A stretch of DNA of 64,000 nucleotides from Pseudomonas marginalis (GTDB taxonomy: Bacteria; Pseudomonadota; Gammaproteobacteria; Pseudomonadales; Pseudomonadaceae), in NCBI RefSeq assembly GCF_001645105.1, contig NZ_LKEG01000023.1, positions 30,281 to 94,280 of the forward strand, in the 5' to 3' direction. The stretch's first letter is position 1; the number at the start of each line of letters is the position of its first letter. Positions 53,304 to 61,513 of this stretch are shown here, in pieces. The notes under the pieces are model-generated. The model was not told the DNA's origin, made no database searches, and saw only the letters and a program-made list of their open reading frames with translations. A program made the translations under genes and the position numbers.

Positions 53304-55028
53304 TCAGTACCCCAGCGACAGCCCCGTATTACGACGCGGGTCATTCGCCCCATAGAAGCGGTTGTTACCCACCGGCTTGCCACCCAGCGACGGCGCGCCC
53401 ACCAGGATCGCCGCCAAGTGGTTGGCATCCTGCGGACCGGCAAACTTATGGCCCCAGCTTTCCAGGATCTTCTGGGTGTCCGGGCTCACGGCAAACGTCT
53501 CAAGGTTGGTGGTCTCCGGCATCCACTGCTGGTGGAAACGCGGCGCGTCCACGGCTTCCTGGATGTTCATCTTGTAGTCGATGACATTCAGGATGGTCAG
53601 CAAGGTCGCGGTAATGATGCGGCTGCCACCTGGCGTGCCCACCACCATCACAGCCTTGCCATCCTTGGTCACGATGGTCGGGCTCATCGACGACAGCGGC
53701 GCCTTGCCCGGCGCGATGGCGTTGGCTTCACCCTGGACCAGCCCGTACATGTTCGGCACGCCGACCTTGACGGTGAAGTCGTCCATTTCATCGTTGAGGA
53801 TCACCCCGGTCTTGCTCGCCATCACGCCCGCGCCGAACCAGTCGTTGAGGGTGTAGGTCACCGACACCGCATTGCCCCACTTGTCGACGATGGAATAGTG
53901 GGTGGTGTTGTTACCTTCGTGAGGTGATACGCCCGGCTTGATGGCTTGGGAATCCCCGGCCTTTTGCGGCTCGATGGCGTCGCGCAGTTTGGTCGCGTAG
54001 TTTTTATCCAGCAGGTGCTCGATCGGGTTCTTCACGAAGTCCGGGTCGCCGAGGTAGCTGTTACGGTCCACATAAGCGTGGCGCATGGCTTCGATCTGGT
54101 AGTGCAGGCCTTGGGCCGAGTGATAGCCGAGGTCGGCCATCGGGTAGCCTTCGAGGATGTTCATGATCTGGCAGATCACCACGCCGCCCGAGCTTGGCGG
54201 CGGTGCCGAGACCACGTGGTAGCCACGGTAGTCGCACTCGATGGGTGCCAACTCACGGGTCTTGTATTTGTCGAGGTCCGCCTGGGTGATGATGCCCTTG
54301 CCGGCCTGGCTGGAATCCACCAGCGCCTTGGCGACCCAACCTTTATAGAAACCGTCGGTGCCCTTGGCCGAGATTTCCTTGAGGGTCTTGGCCAGGTCTT
54401 TCTGCACCAGTTTCTGACCCACCTGCAGCGGCTGGCCGTTGTGCAGGAAGATCGCGCGCATGTCCTTGTCTTTTTCAAACTCGCCGGTGGCGGTGTGCAG
54501 CAGGTCGATATCACCTTGCTCCAGGGCAAAGCCGTTTTCCGCCAGCTTGATCGCCGGTGCAATGACCTGGGCGCGCTTGAGGGTGCCGTATTTGCTCAGG
54601 GCCAGTTCCATCCCCGACACGGTGCCGGGTACGCCGACGGCCAAGTGGCCCTTGGCGCTGAGGCCTTCGATGACGTTGCCGTCTTTGTCCAGGTACATAT
54701 CGGCGGTGGCCGCCAGCGGGGCTTTTTCGCGGAAATCGAGGAAGGTCTTGCGCCCGTCCGCCAGTTGCACGGTCATGAAACCGCCACCCCCCAGGTTACC
54801 CGCCGCCGGGTACACCACGGCCAGCGCATAGCCCACCGCTACAGCAGCATCGACCGCGTTGCCGCCGGCCTTGAGCACATCCACGCCCACATGAGTGGCC
54901 AAATGCTGGGCCGTCACCACCATGCCATTTTCACCGGCCACCGGGGCCTGGGAAGCGGCGTGCACACCACTGACCGTCAACACCAGGGCTGTGGCAATCA
55001 AGGTACGGCTGAAGGGTTGGTATTTCAT
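53304..55028 (-). CDS. ggt: Gamma-glutamyltransferase
   Basis: A 574-residue periplasmic N-terminal-nucleophile hydrolase. The signal peptide ends GVHA-AS. The large-subunit markers are DVLKAGGNAVDAAVAVGYALAVVYP, GGGGFMTVQL and FLDFREKAP. Self-cleavage should occur before the threonine of NTTHYSIVDKWGNAV, which becomes the nucleophile, and the small subunit has PLSSMSPTIVTKDGK and GGSRI. It hydrolyses glutathione and other gamma-glutamyl compounds in the periplasm. It is followed across REP C by the pnuC unit. A C-S lyase gene is divergent. Confidence 0.94.
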   Translation of the reverse strand: MKYQPFSRTLIATALVLTVSGVHAASQAPVAGENGMVVTAQHLATHVGVDVLKAGGNAVDAAVAVGYALAVVYPAAGNLGGGGFMTVQLADGRKTFLDFREKAPLAATADMYLDKDGNVIEGLSAKGHLAVGVPGTVSGMELALSKYGTLKRAQVIAPAIKLAENGFALEQGDIDLLHTATGEFEKDKDMRAIFLHNGQPLQVGQKLVQKDLAKTLKEISAKGTDGFYKGWVAKALVDSSQAGKGIITQADLDKYKTRELAPIECDYRGYHVVSAPPPSSGGVVICQIMNILEGYPMADLGYHSAQGLHYQIEAMRHAYVDRNSYLGDPDFVKNPIEHLLDKNYATKLRDAIEPQKAGDSQAIKPGVSPHEGNNTTHYSIVDKWGNAVSVTYTLNDWFGAGVMASKTGVILNDEMDDFTVKVGVPNMYGLVQGEANAIAPGKAPLSSMSPTIVTKDGKAVMVVGTPGGSRIITATLLTILNVIDYKMNIQEAVDAPRFHQQWMPETTNLETFAVSPDTQKILESWGHKFAGPQDANHLAAILVGAPSLGGKPVGNNRFYGANDPRRNTGLSLGY

Positions 55029-55226
55029 CCATGGCTACTCTAGTTATTGAGATGCACCAAAATAGCCCGGCGCACAGGTAATCCCCAGCGCAATGGCGTT
55101 TTTATTACAGAACTTGTCGGTCATAGAACGTAGGCTCGGTGTGCCCTCACTCCAGCCAGCGTGTTTAACGGGGCGCCTAAGATCAGAAGCAGACTGATAT
55201 CTACCTGATGTATGGAGATCAAACTG

Positions 55227-55311
55227 TGGGAGGGGGCTTGCTCCCGATAGCAGTGGGACAGCCAGAGATGCATCAACTGACACACCGCCATCGGGAGCAA
55301 GCCCCCTCCCA
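55227..55311. repeat. REPIN with 22-bp perfect arms
   Basis: Arms at 55227-55248 and 55290-55311 are perfect reverse complements (left arm contains GGGAGGGGGCTTGCTCCC), with a 41-base centre. This is a different class from elements A-D. It sits in the 404-base gap between ggt and the PatB gene. The rest of that gap shows no gene. Confidence 0.88.
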
Positions 55312-55432
55312 GAGTTTCAACCCAGTACGGCACACCTCAACAACGGTAAGCACCAATCAACCCTGGCCTATAAAAATAATGACGCTAGAATCAGCCCCAT
55401 TCCCGCGCCCGACGCCCTGACACGAGCCCCCC

Positions 55433-56578
55433 ATGAGCTTTGATTTCGACACGATCCACCCGCGCCTAGGCACCGGCAGCACCAAGTGGAACCGCTACCC
55501 GCACGACGTTTTGCCGATGTGGATCGCGGACATGGACATCGCCGCCCCACCCGCCGTGCTGCAAGCCTTGCACGCGCGCCTCGACCAGCAGGTGCTCGGC
55601 TACAGCGTCGCCGGCCCGGATGTGCGTGAGGCGATCATTGCCGATTTGTGGGCCAAGTACGCCTGGCGCGTGCAGCCGGATGAGTTGCTGTTCCTGCCCG
55701 GCGTCGAACCGGGTTTCAACATGGCACTGCACGCCTTTATACAACCCGGCCAACCGGTGGTACTGCAAACCCCCAACTACCGGCCGATCCGCCTGGCGCC
55801 GGGGCACTGGAAGCTGCCGCGCATCGAAGTCCCCTTCGAGCTGGTCGACGGCGAATACCTCACGCCCATGCCAGCCATGCGTCAGGCGCTGACCGGTGCC
55901 GGCGCGCTGCTGTTGAGCAACCCGCATAACCCCATGGGCAAAGTCTTCCCCCGCGAAGAACTGCTGGCCGTGGCCAACGCCTGCCTGGAACACGGCGCGC
56001 TGATTATCTCCGACGAAATCCACGCCGAGCTGTGTTTTGACGGCCGTCGCCACATTCCCACTGCCAGCCTCAGCGATGAGATCGCCCAGCGCACGATCAC
56101 GCTGATGTCGGCGAGCAAGGCGTATAACGTCGCTGGCCTGAAAACTTGCTTTGCAGTGGTCCAGAACGCCGAGATCCGCGAACGCTTCAACCAGGCGCGT
56201 TGCGGCATGGTCGACAGCGTCAGCCCCCTGGGCCTGGAGGCCACCCGCGCCGCCTACAGCCAGTGCGGCGACTGGCTTGATGCGTTGGTGCAGTACCTGC
56301 AAGCGAACCGTGACTACCTGCTCGATGCCGTGCAAACCCGCCTGCCCGGCGTGGTGATGCAGGTGCCGCAAGGCACGTTCCTGGCGTGGCTGGATTGCAG
56401 CGCCCTGGGCCTGGATGATCCGCAGCAGTTTTTCCTGGAGCAGGCCAAGGTCGGGTTGAGCGCCGGTATCGAGTTCGGCGATGACAGCCAACAGTTCGTG
56501 CGACTGAACTTCGGCTGCCCACGAACGATGCTGGAAGAAGGCCTGCAACGCATGGAACGCGCCCTTCGCCAACGCTGA
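55433..56578 (+). CDS. MalY/PatB-family pyridoxal-phosphate C-S lyase
   Basis: A 381-residue fold-type I aminotransferase-like enzyme. The PatB start is typical: STKWNRYPHDVLPMWIADMDIAAPPAV. The cofactor lysine is in LMSASKAYNVAGLK, with LLSNPHNPMGKVF and ISDEIHAELCFDG for other cofactor contacts and the arginine for the substrate carboxylate in RLNFGCPR. Members cleave cystathionine or cysteine conjugates to thiol, ammonia and pyruvate. Neighbouring ggt could supply cysteinylglycine or cysteine conjugates from glutathione adducts. Confidence 0.88.
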   Translation: MSFDFDTIHPRLGTGSTKWNRYPHDVLPMWIADMDIAAPPAVLQALHARLDQQVLGYSVAGPDVREAIIADLWAKYAWRVQPDELLFLPGVEPGFNMALHAFIQPGQPVVLQTPNYRPIRLAPGHWKLPRIEVPFELVDGEYLTPMPAMRQALTGAGALLLSNPHNPMGKVFPREELLAVANACLEHGALIISDEIHAELCFDGRRHIPTASLSDEIAQRTITLMSASKAYNVAGLKTCFAVVQNAEIRERFNQARCGMVDSVSPLGLEATRAAYSQCGDWLDALVQYLQANRDYLLDAVQTRLPGVVMQVPQGTFLAWLDCSALGLDDPQQFFLEQAKVGLSAGIEFGDDSQQFVRLNFGCPRTMLEEGLQRMERALRQR

Positions 56579-56633
56579 AGCATGCACCTATTAATGAGGG
56601 CCCGGGCTTGCCAGCGCCCTCATTCGATGGGGT

Positions 56634-56849
56634 TCACAACTTGGCGATGGACACTTCCGTCGATTTCACAAAGGCAATCACTTCACTGCCCACTTTCAAC
56701 TCCAGGTCACGCACCGAGCGGGTGGTGATCACCGAGGTGACGATGCCGGACGCGGTCTGCACGTCGATTTCCGACACCACTTCCCCCAGCAGGATTTCCT
56801 TGATGACGCCCTTGAACTGGTTGCGCACGTTGATCGCTTTAATGGTCAT
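56634..56849 (-). CDS. Molbindin-type TOBE domain protein (Mop)
   Basis: A 71-residue single-domain protein with AAAAGGAA before the ATG at 56849. The whole length is one Mop/TOBE domain: AINVRNQFKGVIKEILLGEVVSEIDVQT, then IVTSVITTRSVRDLELKVGSEVIAFVKSTEVSIAKL. Molbindins form hexamers that bind molybdate or tungstate in the cytosol for storage or homeostasis. It is divergent from the sulfonate-type ABC transporter with 318 bases between, an arrangement often seen in pseudomonads. Confidence 0.88.
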   Translation of the reverse strand: MTIKAINVRNQFKGVIKEILLGEVVSEIDVQTASGIVTSVITTRSVRDLELKVGSEVIAFVKSTEVSIAKL

Positions 56850-57167
56850 GTCGGCTTTCCTTTTGGCTGTTGGGTCAATCCGCACGAATGCGCAGGCCCT
56901 CAACATGCGCCACCCACGAAGACATTAAAAGGAATATATAACTCTTTATTTATTCGATACAGATATATAAGAACTGTTGCATCACCAACAGCCGATCAAC
57001 AGTTTGCGCATTCGCGCTACAGCTTTAGCCCCTTCAAGCCCCGTAAACACGCCTGCGAACCAGATGGCACAGAGACTGCATATTCCCGAAAAGCATGATG
57101 GAACATGCCGTTTAATTTTTCTGGATATAAGAAAAGCCTTCTCTCAATGCCTTGCCGGAGCTGTTCC
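56850..57167. promoter_or_regulatory. Divergent regulatory region, AT-rich core
   Basis: No gene is recognised. The part from 56925 to 56975 is strongly AT-rich, with ATATATAA at 56934-56941 and again at 56963-56970, 29 bases apart, separated by a TTTATTTATTCGATAC stretch. Sulfur-starvation regulators of the CysB/Cbl class use AT-rich sites, so this is a candidate promoter-operator for the ABC genes. No firm consensus match is claimed. Confidence 0.4.
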
Positions 57168-58124
57168 ATGAACCCCTTCACCCGACGCTTACTCGGCGCC
57201 TGCGCCCTCGCCCTGTGCCTGCAACCGCTGGCCCATGCCGCCGACACCGATCCCGCCGAAGTCAATCTCGACTACGCCTACTACTCGCCCGTCAGCCTGG
57301 TGCTCAAGCATTTTGGCTGGCTGGAACAGGCCCTGCCGAACAGCAAGGTCGGCTGGGTCCTGAGCCAGGGCAGCAACCGGTCGTTGGAATACCTCAACAG
57401 CGGCGGCGTGGATTTCGCTTCTTCCGCCAGCCTGTCGGCGGTGTTGAGCCGCGCCAACGGCAGCCCGATCAAATCGGTGTATGTGTACAGCCGCGCCGAA
57501 TGGACGGCCCTGGTAGTGCGCAAGGACTCGCCGTTCAAGAGCGTCACCGATCTCAAGGGCAAGAAAATCGCCGCCACCAAAGGCACCGACCCGTACCTGT
57601 TCACCCTGCGCAGCCTGCAAAAGGCCGGGCTGAAAAAAGACGATGTGGAGCTGGTACACCTGCAACACCCGGATGGCCGCACCGCCCTCGAGAAAGGTGA
57701 CGTGGACGCCTGGGCCGGTCTTGACCCGCACATGGCCGCCAGCGAAATCCAGGCCGGTTCGCGCTTGCTGTACCGCAACAAGGACTTCAACAGCTATGGC
57801 GTGGTCAGCGTCACCGAGCAGTTCGCCAAGGCGCATCCGCAGACCATCACCAAAGTGCTTGGCGCCTATGAAAAGGCCCGCGACTGGGCGGTGAAGCACC
57901 CGGATGAATTCGCCAAGCTGCTCGCCGACGAATCCGGCCTGCCGCTGGAAGTGGCCAAGCTGCAACTGTCGCGCACCGACCTGAGCACGCCGTTCCTGAG
58001 CAGCAAGGATGTGCTGTCGTCCAAGGCCGCCGCGCCGATCCTGGTGTCCGAAGCATTGGTGCGCAAAGGCGTGAATGTGGACCAGGTGATCGACCAGTTG
58101 ATCGACACCTCGTTCGGCCACTGA
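57168..58124 (+). CDS. Sulfonate-type ABC transporter substrate-binding protein (SsuA-like)
   Basis: 318 residues from the ATG at 57168, with GGAG 8 bases upstream. The signal peptide ends LAHA-AD. The binding protein has the SsuA/NMT1 pattern: YYSPVSLVLKHFGWLEQAL, VGWVLSQGSNRSLEYLNSGGVDFASSAS, then DLKGKKIAATKGTDPYLFTLRSL and DVDAWAGLDPHMAASE. Such proteins bind alkanesulfonates, taurine or sulfate esters. The permease and ATPase genes follow at once. No ssuD monooxygenase or ssuE reductase is in the window, so the substrate cannot be fixed. Confidence 0.88.
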   Translation: MNPFTRRLLGACALALCLQPLAHAADTDPAEVNLDYAYYSPVSLVLKHFGWLEQALPNSKVGWVLSQGSNRSLEYLNSGGVDFASSASLSAVLSRANGSPIKSVYVYSRAEWTALVVRKDSPFKSVTDLKGKKIAATKGTDPYLFTLRSLQKAGLKKDDVELVHLQHPDGRTALEKGDVDAWAGLDPHMAASEIQAGSRLLYRNKDFNSYGVVSVTEQFAKAHPQTITKVLGAYEKARDWAVKHPDEFAKLLADESGLPLEVAKLQLSRTDLSTPFLSSKDVLSSKAAAPILVSEALVRKGVNVDQVIDQLIDTSFGH

Positions 58125-58146
58125 CACTAAGGAGAAGGAGCGCGTG

Positions 58147-58968
58147 ATGACCAGCAAAACCCAAGCATTGCCCCTTGCCGCGCCCGTGGCGATCAACCGC
58201 AGTGGCTGGCCGAGACGGCTCAAGGGCCTGGTGGTGCCGGCGCTGATCCTGCTGGTATTGGAAGTGGTGGTACGTGTGGGTTGGCTGCCGTCGTACCAGA
58301 TGCCGGCGCCCAGCGAAATCGCCGTGACCCTGACGGACCTCGCCGAAGGTGCACTGTGGAAACACATCAGCGCCAGCCTCGGCCGGGTGCTGCTGGGCTT
58401 TGCCATCGGCGCCAGCCTGGCGTTGATGTTTGCCGCGTGGGTCGGCTTGAGCCGTGAGGCCGAAGCCTATCTGGAACCGACCTTCGCCGGGCTACGCTCG
58501 ATCCCGAGCCTGGCCTGGGTGCCGCTGTTGCTGCTGTGGCTGGGCATCGACGAAACGTCGAAGATCGTGCTGATCGCAATCGGCGCGTTCTTCCCGGTGT
58601 ACCTCAATGGGGTTGCGGCCATCCGCGATATCGACCGCAAGTTGGTGGAAGTCGGGCAAATGTATGGTTTCAATCGCCGCCGCCTGGTGCGCCGCATTTT
58701 ATTGCCCGCCGCCCTGCCCGGCCTGTTTACCGGGTTGCGCAGCGGCTTGAGCCTGGCGTGGATGTTTTTGGTGGCGGCTGAGTTGATCGCGGCCACCAAG
58801 GGCCTGGGTTATTTGCTCAGCGACGGGCGGGAAACCTCGCGGCCGGATATCGTGCTGGCCGCGATCATTGTGTTGGCGCTGCTGGGCAAGGTCAGCGATG
58901 GCCTGCTCGCGGCACTGGAGAAGCGCTGCCTGGCCTGGCGCGATACGTTTCAGGGAGCCGGACAATGA
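58147..58968 (+). CDS. ABC transporter permease (SsuC-like)
   Basis: 273 residues from the ATG at 58147 (AAGGAG 6 bases upstream; GTG at 58144 also possible). Six membrane helices are expected. The EAA loop that contacts the ATPase is VEVGQMYGFNRRRLVRRILLPAALPGLFTGLRSGL. The N-terminal half has SASLGRVLLGFAIGASLALMFAAWVG, typical of SsuC/TauC. It forms the membrane channel with the proteins encoded on either side, and its stop overlaps the ATPase start by 4 bases. Confidence 0.9.
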   Translation: MTSKTQALPLAAPVAINRSGWPRRLKGLVVPALILLVLEVVVRVGWLPSYQMPAPSEIAVTLTDLAEGALWKHISASLGRVLLGFAIGASLALMFAAWVGLSREAEAYLEPTFAGLRSIPSLAWVPLLLLWLGIDETSKIVLIAIGAFFPVYLNGVAAIRDIDRKLVEVGQMYGFNRRRLVRRILLPAALPGLFTGLRSGLSLAWMFLVAAELIAATKGLGYLLSDGRETSRPDIVLAAIIVLALLGKVSDGLLAALEKRCLAWRDTFQGAGQ

Positions 58969-59681
58969 GCGCACAGCCTCTGCTGGACATTCACGTGGCG
59001 CGTAAAAGCTTCGCCCACACCACCGTGCTGAACGAGGTGCGCCTGGCGTTGCAACCGAGGGAAGCCGTGAGCCTGCTGGGCCCCAGCGGCTGTGGCAAAA
59101 GCACCTTGCTGCGCATCGTCGCCGGCCTGGAAAAGGACTTCCAGGGCGAACTGCACAGCCCGGAGGGCGAAGTCGCCTTTGTGTTCCAGGAACCCCGGCT
59201 GATGCCCTGGCTCACGGTGGAACAGAACATCGGTTTCAGCGATGACAACCACTACGACAGGGCCTGGGTCACGCAACTGATCGAGGAAGTCGGCCTCAAG
59301 GGGTTTGCCCAGGCGCTGCCCAAGGCGTTGTCCGGCGGCATGGCGCAGCGGGTCGCCATCGCGCGGGGCCTGTATTCACGCCCGCAGGTGTTGTTGCTGG
59401 ATGAACCCTTCAGCGCAGTGGACGCGTTTACCCGCATGAAGTTGCAGGACCTGCTGCTGCAACTGGCCAAACACCATGCCATCGCCTTGCTGTTGGTGAC
59501 CCATGATGTGGACGAGGCGCTGTACCTGAGCGACCGTGTGCTGGTGATGGACAACCGGCCCAGCAGCATTCGCCAGGAACTGGCGGTGGACCTGCCGCAC
59601 CCAAGGGACCGGCGTGATCCGCTGCTGGCCCGGCTCAAGGCACTGGCCTTGACCGAGCTGCACCGCGCCCATGTAATCTAA
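58965..59681 (+). CDS. ABC transporter ATP-binding protein (SsuB-like)
   Basis: A 238-residue ATPase. Walker A is GPSGCGKST, the Q-loop FVFQEPRLMPWLTVEQNIGF, the signature LSGGMAQRVAIARGL, Walker B LLLDEPFSAVD and the switch histidine VTHDVDEAL. The pattern matches SsuB/TauB. It has no TOBE domain of its own, although a stand-alone TOBE protein is encoded just upstream on the other strand. REP element D follows 12 bases after the stop and ends the operon. Confidence 0.92.
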   Translation: MSAQPLLDIHVARKSFAHTTVLNEVRLALQPREAVSLLGPSGCGKSTLLRIVAGLEKDFQGELHSPEGEVAFVFQEPRLMPWLTVEQNIGFSDDNHYDRAWVTQLIEEVGLKGFAQALPKALSGGMAQRVAIARGLYSRPQVLLLDEPFSAVDAFTRMKLQDLLLQLAKHHAIALLLVTHDVDEALYLSDRVLVMDNRPSSIRQELAVDLPHPRDRRDPLLARLKALALTELHRAHVI

Positions 59682-59693
59682 CAACACTGAGAC

Positions 59694-59829
59694 TTGTAGT
59701 GAGCGGGCTTGCCCCGCGCTGGGGCGCGAAGCGGCCCTAAAACCAAACACCGCGCTCTGTCTGACAGACCGCGGTGTTTTTATTGGGGCCGCTTCGCAGC
59801 CCAGCGCGGGGCAAGCCCGCTCACTACAC
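59694..59829. repeat. REP/BIME element D
   Basis: The left unit TTGTAGTGAGCGGGCTTG (59694-59711) and the right unit CAAGCCCGCTCACTACAC (59812-59829) begin a long inverted repeat like element A. The inner hairpin is ACACCGCG/CGCGGTGT around CTCTGTCTGACAGAC, followed by TTTT, so it can double as a terminator for the ABC operon. The convergent fecR-type gene ends 11 bases further on. Confidence 0.9.
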
Positions 59830-59840
59830 TAACGGTGTGA

Positions 59841-60761
59841 TCAGGTCATTGCTTTGCGCAATGTCACCCAATAGCGTGTCCGCGCCTGCAGCTCGAGCCC
59901 GAGTGTCGAGGCAAGCAAATTGAGGATGCGGTCGGTGTCGTCGAGGCGGAAGCTGCCGGTCACACGTAAATTCTCCAGGCTCGGCTCCCAACGCAAAACA
60001 CCTGGCCGATAACGTTCCAGCTCCCGCAAAAAATCGCCCAGCGCCTGGTTCTGCGCCGTCAGCACACCGTCGCGCCAGCCCAGCTGCGACACATCAAACG
60101 GCACCCAGGCACCCAGCCCGCCGGCTTTCAGCGGCGCTTGCCGCCCCCCCTGCAGGGTCGCCACCTGCCCGTTCCGGTCGCGCACTTGGACTGCGCCCTT
60201 GAGCACAGACACCAGGCAGCCGGCAGCCTGTTGTCGTATGCACACGTCGGCCTGGCTGACGCTCAACTCGCCGTAGCGGGTCTGCACGGTCATCGCGGTC
60301 GCGCCGGGTAGATTCAGCGCCAACTCACCGTCCACCAGCGTGATACGCCGCTGTGCCAGGTCCACATCCACCGCCGTGGCGGTATTGAGTTGCAGGTTGC
60401 CGCCATCATCCAAGGGGATACGCTTGCGCTCACCGGTGGCGGTGTGCAGGTCGGCGCGCCAGACCTCGATGGGCAATTGACGGCTGACCAACCAGGCCGT
60501 CGGCACCAAGGCCGCGATACCCAACGCGCGCTTGAGCACGGCGCGGCGTCCCGGTTGCGGGCGGTCGAGGCTGGCCATCGCCAGGGCCTGGGGCAAGGCG
60601 CTGAAACGCTGGCGCAGGGTCTGGGCTTTTTGCCAGGTCTGTTCGTGCTGGGGGTGGCTGTCCCGCCAGTGCTGCAAGGCGGCGTGATCATGCTCGGTGG
60701 CCGCGCCAGACTCCAGCAGCGCCAGCCATTGGGCGGCGGCACGCGCCACGTCACGGCTCAC
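59841..60761 (-). CDS. FecR-family anti-sigma / sigma regulator
   Basis: 306 residues from GTG at 60761, inside the GTGA that ends the sigma factor gene; an upstream TTG at 60779 has no support. The N-terminal DUF4880 domain (AAAQWLALLESGAATEHDHAALQHWR) binds the sigma factor. A membrane helix is near 85-105 (ALGIAALVPTAWLVS), followed by the periplasmic FecR domain (TATGERKRIPLDDGGNLQLNTATAV) and a C-terminal secretin/TonB-like domain. It relays siderophore-receptor signals. No TonB receptor gene follows, so its receptor must be encoded elsewhere. Confidence 0.88.
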   Translation of the reverse strand: MSRDVARAAAQWLALLESGAATEHDHAALQHWRDSHPQHEQTWQKAQTLRQRFSALPQALAMASLDRPQPGRRAVLKRALGIAALVPTAWLVSRQLPIEVWRADLHTATGERKRIPLDDGGNLQLNTATAVDVDLAQRRITLVDGELALNLPGATAMTVQTRYGELSVSQADVCIRQQAAGCLVSVLKGAVQVRDRNGQVATLQGGRQAPLKAGGLGAWVPFDVSQLGWRDGVLTAQNQALGDFLRELERYRPGVLRWEPSLENLRVTGSFRLDDTDRILNLLASTLGLELQARTRYWVTLRKAMT

Positions 60762-61276
60762 AGGTCCACCAGCAGGCAATGTTCGTAAGCCTGGGCCATG
60801 TAGCGTTTTACCGTGCGCTCGGAGACGTCGAGGCGCTCGGCGATCTCCCGATAGCCCAGGCCTTCCAGTTGGCTCCAGAGAAAGGCGCGGCGGACCAGCA
60901 CCGGCAAGCCATCGAGCAATTCGTCCAGGGCTTGCAGGGTTTCCAGCACCAGCCAGCGCTGCTCGGGCGACGGCACACAGGCTTCCGGCAGGTTCGCCAA
61001 GGCCTGCAGATAGGCCTGTTCGAGGCTGCGCCGCTGATGGAAATTCACCAGCAGGCGCTTGCCGACGGTCACCAGATACGCGCGCGGCTCCTGCATCTGC
61101 GCAATCGGCTGGGCGCTGGCGAGTACCCGTAAAAACGTATCCTGGCTCAGGTCCGCGGCATCCCAGGCATTGCCCAAGCGCCGGCGCAGCCAGCTTTCCA
61201 GCCAGCTGCGATGGTCGCGGTACAGGCTCGACAACGTCAGCTCGGGGGCGTGGGTCGAAACAACAGCATCATTCAT
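60758..61276 (-). CDS. ECF sigma factor, FecI-like
   Basis: A 172-residue extracytoplasmic-function sigma factor. Region 2 is LSSLYRDHRSWLESWLRRRLGNAWDAADLSQDTFLRVLAS, with the -10 recognition helix. Region 4 is LDGLPVLVRRAFLWSQLEGLGYREIAERLDVSERTVKRYMAQAYEHC, with the -35 recognition helix. FecI-type factors drive TonB-dependent receptor genes when iron is low. A Fur-like site lies 32 bases upstream of its start. It is translationally coupled to the fecR-type gene. Confidence 0.9.
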   Translation of the reverse strand: MNDAVVSTHAPELTLSSLYRDHRSWLESWLRRRLGNAWDAADLSQDTFLRVLASAQPIAQMQEPRAYLVTVGKRLLVNFHQRRSLEQAYLQALANLPEACVPSPEQRWLVLETLQALDELLDGLPVLVRRAFLWSQLEGLGYREIAERLDVSERTVKRYMAQAYEHCLLVDL

Positions 61277-61307
61277 GGCAAGCGACCTGCGCGGCGCGAG
61301 TGAGTCT

Positions 61308-61326
61308 CAAATGAGATTCATTCTAT
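61308..61326. promoter_or_regulatory. Fur-like box upstream of the fecI-type gene
   Basis: AATGAGATTCATT at 61311-61323 matches the Fur core AATGATAATCATT at 11 of 13 positions, although the outer bases match poorly. It is 32 bases before the sigma factor start on the minus strand, a position suited to iron repression. Confidence 0.6.
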
Positions 61327-61513
61327 TTAATATCGCAGTCAGACACCATGATCTTTTCAACCTTGCGCTAAGTGGGCGATGCAGTCGGCGAGTCGGACCA
61401 ACGTCGTATCCTCCTGCGATCAGAGAGGTTCAAAAGCTAGCACTACCACACGAATCTTTACTATCTGTCTTGTTATGGATATTTTATCCAGACATGCCAT
61501 TGAGGTCCGTCCC

